This document shows positions 8,694-16,561 of a stretch of DNA of 64,000 nucleotides, piece by piece; the first letter of the stretch is position 1, and each line of letters begins with the position of its first letter. Source of the DNA: Kibdelosporangium banguiense (GTDB taxonomy: Bacteria > Actinomycetota > Actinomycetes > Mycobacteriales > Pseudonocardiaceae); assembly GCF_017876405.1 (NCBI RefSeq), contig NZ_JAGINW010000001.1:10863203-10927202 (forward strand). The letters run 5' to 3'. The position numbers were made by a program, and so were the translations under genes. The notes below the pieces were generated by a model, which was not told the DNA's origin, searched no databases, and saw nothing but the letters and a program-made list of their open reading frames with translations.

Positions 8694-9962
8694 TTGTCGG
8701 TGGCTTGTGTCACTCTGGGCGACGTGCGCGCATGGGATGACGATGGCGTCGAGTTGAACGCCGAGTTCGCGGTTGAAGCTGACGGGGCTCACATGAGTCT
8801 GGTGTTGGAGAGTGCCGGCGGAAAAGGCCGTGACGGGCTGGCGCGCAATCACCAGTACGTCCCGGCGTTGTTGTTGCTGTTGCATCGGCTTCGTGACAGG
8901 CAGGCGGTGTTGCTGACCGCGCTGGTGGCCTCAGCCAACCTCTCTGCACAGCCGGAGAGCCAGCGCACTCTGTTGGCAGGTCCATTGGAGCTGGCTGGAG
9001 TGACGGACATCGAACGGCTGAGGCTGGACATCACCAGCGCCCAAGGACGCATCGGTATGCCTGCAGGAGCGAAGAAGGAAGGTAACAACCGCAAGCGACT
9101 GCAACTCCGGTTGGACGTACCGGGATACGGACCCGGTGACGCAGGCCTACTTGCTGCCGACTTGGCTGCACCACCTGCTGGTGGGTCACAGGTCTGGCCA
9201 AATGCTGGCGAGCTGTTGCGGTCCCTGATCGGCGACGAGATCCGCACCGTCTCGGGGAATCCGAATATGGTGCTGGCCGTGCACGGGGACACGGCATTGG
9301 TGCGCACAGGCCGGTCGCCGACTGGTCAACCGGTGGGCATCGGCGAGGTCCAAAAGGGATTGGACAAGCTCGCGGGGCTGCGGTCAGTGCGAGTGAACGT
9401 CGACGAATTGGGACATCGCAGCGCGTTCGTGGGCGCTGTGCTCGCCACGTTGCCCGGCGCACAGTTCACCGACAACCCCGCCACAGTCACCCTGAGCACG
9501 TCGATCAGACTACAAACAGGCAGCGACCCGGCTTTCGCCGTGCTGGACGGTGTGGCGCAGGTCAAGATCCGGAAGGAACAGGCCCAGCTGCGGAACCTGC
9601 TGGCCGGAGACCGCGCACAGGCAGCCTGCGCACTGTGTGGTCACGAATACCCAATGGGGTTCCTGGTCGCTGCCCACGTCAAGAGACGAGCCGTCTGCAG
9701 CGACGACGAGCGCCGAGACCTTAACCACGTCGCGATGCTGGCCTGCAGCTTCGGCTGCGACGCCCTCTACGAATCAGGCTGGATCACCGTAGACGAGCAC
9801 GGCCATGTCAGAACCACATCGCTAGCTGGCCTACCTGAGAGCCGGCTCCGACAGCAGCTGCAACACCTGGATGGACGGCGTTGCACGGCCCACAGCGACC
9901 GCTCAGAGCCGTACTTTGCCTGGCATCGCGGCACGGTATTCCGCGGAACCAGCACCCCATGA
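8694..9962 (+). CDS. HNH-type nuclease with unknown N-terminal domain
   Basis: A 422-residue protein (TTG 8694 or GTG 8700). Residues 1 to about 310 match nothing I know. Residues about 315-375 form an HNH/zinc nuclease module: CALCGHEY (CxxC), FLVAAHVKRR (first His), RRDLNHVAMLAC (Asn), then CSFGCDALYESGWITVDEHG, a second Cys pair. Where many restriction-type HNH domains read CHALFDxG, this has CDALYESG, an Asp in place of the last His. A DNA-cutting, possibly stand-alone restriction role is plausible from the C-terminal position of the module. Monocistronic, closed by a hairpin at its stop. Confidence 0.65.
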   Translation: MSVACVTLGDVRAWDDDGVELNAEFAVEADGAHMSLVLESAGGKGRDGLARNHQYVPALLLLLHRLRDRQAVLLTALVASANLSAQPESQRTLLAGPLELAGVTDIERLRLDITSAQGRIGMPAGAKKEGNNRKRLQLRLDVPGYGPGDAGLLAADLAAPPAGGSQVWPNAGELLRSLIGDEIRTVSGNPNMVLAVHGDTALVRTGRSPTGQPVGIGEVQKGLDKLAGLRSVRVNVDELGHRSAFVGAVLATLPGAQFTDNPATVTLSTSIRLQTGSDPAFAVLDGVAQVKIRKEQAQLRNLLAGDRAQAACALCGHEYPMGFLVAAHVKRRAVCSDDERRDLNHVAMLACSFGCDALYESGWITVDEHGHVRTTSLAGLPESRLRQQLQHLDGRRCTAHSDRSEPYFAWHRGTVFRGTSTP

Positions 9963-9983
9963 ACGGGAATCTGGTTCATGGGG
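9955..9983 (+). terminator. Hairpin at end of the HNH gene
   Basis: CCCCATGAAC (9955-9964) pairs perfectly with GTTCATGGGG (9974-9983), a 10-base stem with a 9-base loop overlapping the stop codon. No U-tract follows, so termination is likely but not proven. Confidence 0.55.
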
Positions 9984-10142
9984 CAATGATGTGTCCGAGA
10001 CGATCTTGCACACTATTCACCCGTCTACCGCTTTACCATATATAAAGCCAAAAAGCATGGTCGTGAGGGCCTAGGGTGGCAACTGGATGTGGCTCACGTG
10101 GACTGTCCAAACCTGACGAGCCCAAAACGCGTCCTGTTTGGA

Positions 10143-10412
10143 TTAGTGGCCGAGTCGTTTGAGTTCGCGGTCGACGCGGCGTTCGGCTGCGATCTTGGCG
10201 ACGTCGACCATGCTGCCGGTTTCGATGGCTTCGGCGATCATCTGGTCGATGACCTTGGCTGGGACGACGTAGCGGGTGCGGATTCGCACCGCGGGGAAGG
10301 CGTCTTCGCGGATGGCTCGGTACAGGGTCGCGGCGTCGCACCGCAATACCTTGACTACTTCCCTGACCGTGTAGGATGTCGGGGCTTTCGAGAGTTTCTC
10401 TGTGTCGACCAT
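10143..10412 (-). CDS. Excisionase-like helix-turn-helix protein
   Basis: An 89-residue protein from ATG 10410-10412 with AGGTGAG just upstream. It has SYTVREVVKVLRCDAATLYRAI, then FPAVRIRTRYVVPAKVID, the winged MerR/Xis-type fold of excisionases and small DNA-binding adaptors. Such proteins direct tyrosine integrases, yet no integrase lies beside it, so it is an orphan from a lost element or now a plain regulator. A degenerate copy of its start region may exist at 16170-16240. Confidence 0.7.
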   Translation of the reverse strand: MVDTEKLSKAPTSYTVREVVKVLRCDAATLYRAIREDAFPAVRIRTRYVVPAKVIDQMIAEAIETGSMVDVAKIAAERRVDRELKRLGH

Positions 10413-10604
10413 GTGTCTCACCTGCTTGGTGCGCTACTGATCTGACGGCCGCTGTTCGTGTGCGGCATGCCTTTCCTTCAGGATCGCTTCCTGGAGACCT
10501 ATTGTCTCCTCTGCCGGAGGCGACAGCTGCACGACACAGCTCCGTTCCGGTTCCGCACCGGCGCACGAGCCTCTCGCTGGCGAAGCCCGGAACACAAAAC
10601 AGGG

Positions 10605-11027
10605 ATGGAACTTGCAGCCATCCTTGAGCGGTGTGTGGCTGGCACGCAGCGTCGTCTAGAAGCAGGTGATGCTGAGCTTGTGGGCAACACGTACTACCGG
10701 CTGGCGACACTGCTCCGCCGGGCGGCGATCCGCAGCAGAGACTCCCGCGCAGCTGGCGAGTACTTCGACGGCCTGGTCGCCGTGAGTTTCACAGTGTTGT
10801 TGGAGGGCAACCCGGTGGCGGCCGCCCAGACCTTCGAGCAGGTGGTGGCTGACGAGCCGGTACCGACACCTCCAACCGCTGGCCGCTTCCGCAGATTGTT
10901 CCGCAATCTCGGTGACAACCTAGAAAGGCACGAGAAAACCGTCAGAAACCTGGGTTTCTTGGTCGTAATCGTTGCGCTGATCGTCACTGGCCAGTTCGGA
11001 CGGCTTGTGGAGGTTTTCACCAAGTAG
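10605..11027 (+). CDS. Small membrane-anchored protein of unknown function
   Basis: Reading from ATG 10605 gives 140 residues. There is an N-terminal helical region (MELAAILERCVAGTQRRLEAGDAELVGNTYYRLATLL), a middle with AAQTFEQVVADEP, and one C-terminal transmembrane segment (NLGFLVVIVALIVTGQF). I do not recognise the family. The frame is open from 10458, but the upstream part lacks protein character. Start choice is moderate. Confidence 0.5.
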   Translation: MELAAILERCVAGTQRRLEAGDAELVGNTYYRLATLLRRAAIRSRDSRAAGEYFDGLVAVSFTVLLEGNPVAAAQTFEQVVADEPVPTPPTAGRFRRLFRNLGDNLERHEKTVRNLGFLVVIVALIVTGQFGRLVEVFTK

Positions 11028-11169
11028 CCCGCGGTGTGGCCGCCCGACTCACTCAGAGTCCACGGGCGTTCCACCGAGCGCCCGGGCCTGCCTCTCACCA
11101 GGATGCCCGGGTTGCACGAGACGGACCTCAGCTGAGGGCTCACCGCTCGCACCGAACGCGGGAGTCCGC

Positions 11170-11462
11170 TTGCACTACTTCTTGCCTTGCCTGCGTGAGC
11201 CTGCTCGAAAGCTTCGATGACGTTGGCCGGGATGCGGCCGCGGTCGGACAACTCATACCCGTTCTGGCGAGCCCAGTCGCGGATCGCCTTGGTCTGCTCG
11301 CGGTTGGCAGCCGGCCTGGCAGCGCCGGGTGTGGTACCGCGCTAGACACGGCCACCAGTACGGCGGGCAGTCTGCACGAAGTCATCGAGCTGGTTGCAGA
11401 GCTTGGCGGCATTGTTCGGCGTCAAGTCGATCTCGTACGTCGCCATCATGTCCGAAGGGACA
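11170..11462 (-). pseudogene. Lsr2 nucleoid protein, interrupted by a stop codon
   Basis: Lsr2 is the actinobacterial xenogeneic silencer. On the minus strand MATYEIDLTPNNAAKL and FVQTARRTGGR match its dimerisation domain. A TAG at 11342-11344 interrupts the linker, and the same frame continues with TKAIRDWARQNGYELSDRGRIPANVIEAFEQAH, the AT-hook-like DNA-binding domain with the RGR motif. The 5' start is lost in a transposase fragment, and no stop follows the normal C-terminus. This accessory copy is dead; a working Lsr2 must be elsewhere. Confidence 0.75.
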
Positions 11463-11474
11463 GTCGTAATGTCA

Positions 11475-11730
11475 TCAGCGATCCGCCAACTCGTCCTACA
11501 GCTCGCGAACGAGAACAGCCGATGGGGACACCGCAGAATCCACGGCGAACTCACCCCGCTCGGCCACACCATCGCCGCATCCACCGTCTGGAACATCTTG
11601 CACGCGGCCAGCATCGACCCCGCGCCACGCGGCAACGCTCCGACACGGCGAGAATTCCTTGCCACGCAAGCAAACAGCATTGTCGCCTGCGACTTCTACA
11701 CATCGATACCGTCAGGGTCCATCCGCTCAG
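11475..11730 (+). mobile_element. Internal fragment of an rve-type transposase
   Basis: Reads LVLQLANENSRWGHRRIHGELT, IAASTVWNILHAASIDPAPR and NSIVACDF, the linker and first catalytic Asp of an IS-A/IS-E-like transposase, then shifts frame (LHIDTV) and ends. It has no terminal repeats, so it is a relic. It abuts the Lsr2 remnant on one side and the hydrolase 3' end on the other. Confidence 0.7.
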
Positions 11731-11765
11731 CCGGATCACGCGGAGTCAACGGGGCGGACTTGCGG

Positions 11766-12734
11766 TCAGCGGGCCAGATCTGCGAGGGAGAGCAACAGAT
11801 GCGCGGATTCCGGATACCAGATGTCGGAGTGGGCTCCGGCGGGACGCCAGAAGTGGCCGCGGCGGTATCGCCAGCTGGCGTCGACGTTCACAATCCGCTG
11901 GTCGAGCTCGGCGTGCTGGTAGGCGCTGGTTGTCTCACGCAGGGTGGTGGCGGTGATGTGCTGTTTCGGCTCCAGCGCGCCGACGTGACCGATACCGGGT
12001 GCACCTTCGGCTTTACGGTGCCAGAGGCCGGTGGCGCGGTCGGAACGTGAGGTGGTCAGCACGATCGGCCCGTTGATGGGCGCGTCATGCAGGACGCGGT
12101 CGAATCGCCCAGTGAAGATATCCGGGGCCGCCGCCATCTGAAAGATCAGCAGTGTGTCTACTGTGTACGGATACTGTGGATTGCCGCGGTTCCAGCCGAG
12201 TAAGGGTGGCCGCTTGTCCGCGGCGGCCTGGACGGCTTCCACGATGAACCGGCCGCCGAACGAGTGGCCGACGCAGTGCAGGTACTGACCGTTGGGGTTG
12301 CGCAAAGTCGTTGGACTGCCAGGAAGTTGACGCTGTGCGTTGAGGTAGCCGAGCAGTTGCCCGAGGGCGTCCGCGGCCCGTCCGTCGGTGGTCATCGCAT
12401 GCGCGCGGTCGCGGATCCGGCGGTATCCGGCTTGTGACGCGCTGCTCATCGACGGCCAGCGAATGATCACATAGTGACCCGACCACGGCTGCAAGGCAGG
12501 ATATCCATTGCCACAATGGGTTTCCACGAGTTCGAAGAACTTGCGGGCCCGACGCTCGGCAGTGTGCCTTGTGTTGCGCCAGCCATGCACGAAAACCACG
12601 ATGTCAGTGGCGCTCGGCGGAACCAGCAACCAGCTAGCAAGAAACCCGGGCACAGCGGCCGAGGACACCGGCTTGCCGTTTTCAGGGTCGACGAAATCGC
12701 CTTTCTCGTCCAGATCCAGGATCACTGGGTCCAC
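11766..12734 (-). CDS. Alpha/beta hydrolase, third gene of trypsin-CHAT operon
   Basis: A 322-residue serine hydrolase. IVVFVHGWRN is the oxyanion-hole strand-loop and LHCVGHSFGGRF the nucleophile elbow (Ser158 in G-H-S-F-G). A later His for the triad is likely, but I cannot fix it. It starts at GTG 12732-12734 inside the CHAT gene, overlapping it by 13 bases, so the two are translationally coupled. Lipase or esterase activity is likely; as the last member of a protease operon it may be the effector (for example a membrane-attacking lipase). No signal peptide, so it acts in the cytosol unless released. Confidence 0.75.
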   Translation of the reverse strand: MDPVILDLDEKGDFVDPENGKPVSSAAVPGFLASWLLVPPSATDIVVFVHGWRNTRHTAERRARKFFELVETHCGNGYPALQPWSGHYVIIRWPSMSSASQAGYRRIRDRAHAMTTDGRAADALGQLLGYLNAQRQLPGSPTTLRNPNGQYLHCVGHSFGGRFIVEAVQAAADKRPPLLGWNRGNPQYPYTVDTLLIFQMAAAPDIFTGRFDRVLHDAPINGPIVLTTSRSDRATGLWHRKAEGAPGIGHVGALEPKQHITATTLRETTSAYQHAELDQRIVNVDASWRYRRGHFWRPAGAHSDIWYPESAHLLLSLADLAR

Positions 12735-13981
12735 AGGTGCACGTCCATCCCCCGGTAGAGCGAGAACATCAGGCCGAGTGGGTTCGAGTGTTCATCGACG
12801 AACGTACGAGCCAGCGACCGGACGATATCCCCGAGTTTGGCGCCTGGTTCCAGGAAATCGGTGAACAACCGCCGGGAGTACTCGCAGGCGAACGCGGGCG
12901 GCAGGTCGACCTGTGGTCCGATCAAGCAGCGCGCACCGTTGTTGAGCAGTGCCTTGCCGAACGCGGAATAGAACGCCGAGCACACCTGGCCGCCCTGGCA
13001 GGCACCGACGAACACGAAGGGCCGGGTCGCCAATGGTGCGTCGGCCAGCCAGGCAAGGATGTCCGCGCCATAGATTTTCTCGGAGTCACCGAGTTGCAGG
13101 TAGGGATTCTCGAACGCCGCGACTTTGCCGTGGCAGCCGAAGAAGGTGATGTGGTCGGGAAAGAGCGGATCCTGGAACGCGTCCGCCAGCTCGTTCTTGT
13201 TGCGCCGTAGGACCACCTTGGCCCGCTCGGTGAAGAAGTCGATGATCGGCGCTATGTACGGAGTCCTGGGGTACTGCTGGTCGACGTTGTGGTCCATGTT
13301 CAGGCCGACTACGACTTGGCGGTCGTCGAGGTGGATGCGGCTGTCGAAGTCGCCGATCCTGGTGAAGGTGTGTTCGATGACGTGCCGGTAGCCCCAGAAC
13401 CCGTCGAATGACCAACTGTTCTCTGCCGGATAGGCCGGCTCCCCGACCGGCGCGGTGTACAGCATTCCCCATGGCACCATCAGGGTGTCCGACTCGATGC
13501 TGATCACGTTCGCGCCCCTGCACAACGCGGCGAGCAGCAACGCCCGGATAGTCTGCAATCCCTCGTCTCGACCGCCGAACAGCAGTTTGAACGTGTTGTA
13601 CCCGGCGCGGGCGAGCGGCAAAGCGACCCGGTCGAGCAACGCACGGGACGCGAGATTCCAGCCGTCGGCGAACGGGTGGTGAATCCGTTTGGTATCTGGG
13701 TCGGCATACTTGTGCTCGATCACGGACGACTGCCACGCCTTTCGTAGCACGTCGATGCTGGCGTTGACGTCTTCCACGGGACGTAGCAACCGGCCCTGGT
13801 ATCCCCCGCCGCCGTCCTCCGGGAATGCCGTGCCCCATGCCTGGACCAGATATCCCTGCCCGGAGGGCAGTTCGATGAATCGTAGATTGATGGTCCGGGC
13901 CCGGTTGTAGGACGCCCCAGCCACCCGGCTCAGGCCATCAGTGTGGTCGATCGTGACCTCAGCCGGCAGTTCCCTGGTCAC
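12722..13981 (-). CDS. CHAT-domain caspase-like protease
   Basis: A 419-residue CHAT protease (clan CD fold). The catalytic His284 is in ITFFGCHGKV and Cys328 in FVFVGACQGGQ, each after a hydrophobic strand as in caspases. A third conserved stretch, GARCLIGPQVDLP, follows. The N-terminal 200 residues are probably a substrate or recognition region (VPWGMLYTAPVGEP is typical upstream of CHAT cores). Start GTG 13979-13981 overlaps the stop of the trypsin-like gene (GTGA). CHAT proteases act in immunity-like pathways by cleaving a partner; here the candidates are the coupled hydrolase or an outside target. Confidence 0.85.
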   Translation of the reverse strand: MTRELPAEVTIDHTDGLSRVAGASYNRARTINLRFIELPSGQGYLVQAWGTAFPEDGGGGYQGRLLRPVEDVNASIDVLRKAWQSSVIEHKYADPDTKRIHHPFADGWNLASRALLDRVALPLARAGYNTFKLLFGGRDEGLQTIRALLLAALCRGANVISIESDTLMVPWGMLYTAPVGEPAYPAENSWSFDGFWGYRHVIEHTFTRIGDFDSRIHLDDRQVVVGLNMDHNVDQQYPRTPYIAPIIDFFTERAKVVLRRNKNELADAFQDPLFPDHITFFGCHGKVAAFENPYLQLGDSEKIYGADILAWLADAPLATRPFVFVGACQGGQVCSAFYSAFGKALLNNGARCLIGPQVDLPPAFACEYSRRLFTDFLEPGAKLGDIVRSLARTFVDEHSNPLGLMFSLYRGMDVHLWTQ

Positions 13982-15891
13982 GTCGGCACCTCCGCACGCT
14001 GCACTGGGAGTTGTGTGCTTATTTCCAGCAGCAGGTGGCTGTCGAAGTCCCGGTAGACCCGGAATACCAAGGGCAGGATGCCGTCCTCTTCCGGTACGAC
14101 CTCGAACTCCACCGGGGTGGTCGTGCGGTAGCCCGCCAGGACGGCGACCCGGCTGACGGGCCGGACCGTCGCGGGCACGGCATCGAGCAGGACCCTGAGC
14201 CGCACCGGTTGGTCCAACGGACGCGTGGGCCTATTGGGCATCACAGCGAACGAGATCCGCATCGGCCGCCCAGATACGGCCGGTTCATCGGACAGACAGA
14301 GGATCCGTGCCCGCAATGCGGAGGTCACAGGCTTGGCAGGCGGCACAGGCTCCGGGCTGACCCAGTCGGCGACGCGCGGCAGGTAGCGGACAATTGTCTC
14401 GGCGGGGAGCATTCGCACGAGGCTGGCGCCTTCGCCTGGCTCCCCGGTGACGATGCCGAGCAGCCGTCCGGTCTCCTCGTCCACCACCGGGCCGCCGGAG
14501 AATCCGGCGACGATCCTTGACTGGACGTCAGTCAACAGGACCCATTCGTCATCGCCTCCAGCCAGCCTCGCCGGGGCCGAGATCCCGAAGGGTTCAAACC
14601 TCGGGAAGCCGTAGACGCGCACGGACCTGTTACCGGACAACGGATTGCGATGAAGCGTGGCACCAAGGTCCACGCGCATGTGTTCATCGAGCACCAACAG
14701 CGCCACATCGCCGTGCCCTGCCTGGTCAGGTTGATTCCAACCGTCCACCGCGACGTGAGCGACCACGGACGGACTGTTCGGCAGTCCGACGAAATCGACG
14801 AGCAACGTGGCCGCGTCACCACCGACCGGCTCAAGCAAATGCGCGCACGTCAGCACGTGATCTGGGCCGAGCAGGACACCACCGCCAAGTACACGACCGT
14901 CAGCCGACAAGATTCGTGCACGCCAGGGCATACGTGTACGGTCGGCTCCTTCGATCCCGACGGGACGATCCGCCGAAGCTCGCAAGCGCCCTATATCGGG
15001 TCCCAGCCGGAGATACCGTGCTTGCTCGTCATTCCAAGCCCTGAGGCTGCGCCCGATGGCTCCGCCCAACTCGTCCGCCAGGAGTTCGACGAACGTCATG
15101 AGACGAGGGAGACCACTTGGCTCGGCATTGAGGTCGAGTAGATACTCCACCGCGTCCCACACGGTGCTTTCGCGCCCCACAGATGGCCCCCGATGCCCGA
15201 CCGCCTGCGCGAACAACAATGGAAGCCCCGGCACCACAACTGTTCCGATGAGCTTCCGCAGCCGACGCAACGCGATCTCCGGGAATACTGGAAGAAGGCG
15301 GCTTTGGTCATCGGTAGTGCCGAGAATACGCAGCCACGCCGGTGTCCTGGCGTGCTTGACCGCCACCGGGATCTCTTGGAAATGTGCCGGTCCTGTAGCA
15401 GGATCAGCGGCGATCACATCCTGGAAGAACGGATCGGAAACGATCATCGCCAGCACACCGCCGGTATCACGCAGCGACGATTTCGCGGCCTCCGCCTCAA
15501 GGATGCGGAAGGTGTTGTTCAGCGCACTCGAGACTTTGCCCTCCGCCTCGTGGTACACCTCGCCGGAATGCACCGCCATCCGCAGCTGCATGCGCGCTTC
15601 CCTCGCGTGCACGGCGTTATACCTGACCAACCCCGCGACCAGCAGATTCGGTAACTGATCGACCACCAGCGTCTTGGAGAACTCCGAAGGCACAAGGATC
15701 AGCACGCCGTCGCCACGGTCTTCCCGTTTGCACGCCTCCCACCGGACACCCGCTCTGTTGAAAGCCGTTTCCAGCACGCCGTAAAGACCGTTGTGCATCG
15801 CGGCCTGGTGCAGCTCGGTGCGCACGGGGTTGGTGAAGTCAGCGATGTCCACAGCCACGATCGTGTGGTGGATCGCTGGAGAATGCTGCAC
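13978..15891 (-). CDS. Cyclase-like, helical and trypsin-domain sensor protein
   Basis: A 637-residue multidomain protein from GTG 15889-15891, chosen for the GGGGAGGGG ribosome site just before it. Domain 1 (about 1-165) resembles a class III nucleotide cyclase: VAVDIADFTN and REDRGDGVLILVP carry metal-binding Asp15, Asp18 and Asp61, with MAVHSGEV and NNTFRIL later. Domain 2 (about 205-300) is a helical segment, ALRRLRKLI...WDAVEYLL...LPRLMTFVELLADELG, like effector-associated regions of bacterial conflict proteins. Domain 3 (about 325-495) is trypsin-like with TCAH (His351), HGDVALLVLD (Asp395) and AGFSGGP (Ser465). A beta-rich tail follows. It is first in the operon and probably the sensor/activator. 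Confidence 0.8.
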   Translation of the reverse strand: MQHSPAIHHTIVAVDIADFTNPVRTELHQAAMHNGLYGVLETAFNRAGVRWEACKREDRGDGVLILVPSEFSKTLVVDQLPNLLVAGLVRYNAVHAREARMQLRMAVHSGEVYHEAEGKVSSALNNTFRILEAEAAKSSLRDTGGVLAMIVSDPFFQDVIAADPATGPAHFQEIPVAVKHARTPAWLRILGTTDDQSRLLPVFPEIALRRLRKLIGTVVVPGLPLLFAQAVGHRGPSVGRESTVWDAVEYLLDLNAEPSGLPRLMTFVELLADELGGAIGRSLRAWNDEQARYLRLGPDIGRLRASADRPVGIEGADRTRMPWRARILSADGRVLGGGVLLGPDHVLTCAHLLEPVGGDAATLLVDFVGLPNSPSVVAHVAVDGWNQPDQAGHGDVALLVLDEHMRVDLGATLHRNPLSGNRSVRVYGFPRFEPFGISAPARLAGGDDEWVLLTDVQSRIVAGFSGGPVVDEETGRLLGIVTGEPGEGASLVRMLPAETIVRYLPRVADWVSPEPVPPAKPVTSALRARILCLSDEPAVSGRPMRISFAVMPNRPTRPLDQPVRLRVLLDAVPATVRPVSRVAVLAGYRTTTPVEFEVVPEEDGILPLVFRVYRDFDSHLLLEISTQLPVQRAEVPT

Positions 15892-16561
15892 AGGACCCCT
15901 CCCCGACGAAGATGACCGTGGCAAACGTACCGGCGTATCCCACCTTGTCGTCTGCCGCTGTTCACGTTGTCGCGACGATCAAATCGGCCGTTACGGGAGG
16001 CGATGACTTCGAACAGTACAGGAGCGCAGGCCAACCCTGGTCACCGATGCACACGACCGTGGCAATGGCACCTTCTTTCCATTTGGCTGGTTGTTGCGCA
16101 GTCCGGATGCGGCGGCCCGTCCCTCTTGGCGTCTTTCGGACAGCCGCAGTATCACTGTGAGCGGCCGTTCGTGTGAGCCGCTTGAGCCCCGGGTGGAACT
16201 CATCGACCATGTTTTTCACCTGCTTCGGGTGCGCTCCCGATCTGACGGGCCGCCGGCTTCGACCGCATGTTTTCTTATAGAGCGCCAATATCAGCCTGCT
16301 GTCTGCATGGCCTCGATCAGTGAGGAAGCAGAGCCAGGTAGTGGAGCACAGCGACACGAGTACCTGCTGACAGCTGTCCACTCTGGACGACGTGGGCACC
16401 GGGTTCAATCGCCCCACTTGAGCCAGCCCGTCCCTGCTAGATCGATTGATCCAATTGTTATGGGCATACCGCCGTTCGGGTGAACCTGCGCATTGCGTGA
16501 AACATCGAGGAGAAACGTCCCGAATGGACTATTACAGTCGAGGCTCCGAGGAAGGGAGGGC
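15892..16561. other. Divergent intergenic region, possible excisionase relic
   Basis: 670 bases between two divergent genes, so it should hold both promoters; I cannot place them. At about 16195-16270 the sequence (TCGACCATGT...TCACCTGCTTC...GCGCTCCCGATCTGACGG) resembles the start region of the excisionase gene at 10405-10460, which suggests a mostly deleted second copy. No other gene seen. Confidence 0.4.

Noticed and set aside
10458..10604. Upstream extension of the small membrane protein to 10458
   Set aside because: Sequence is Cys/Arg-rich and lacks protein character; ATG 10605 fits better.
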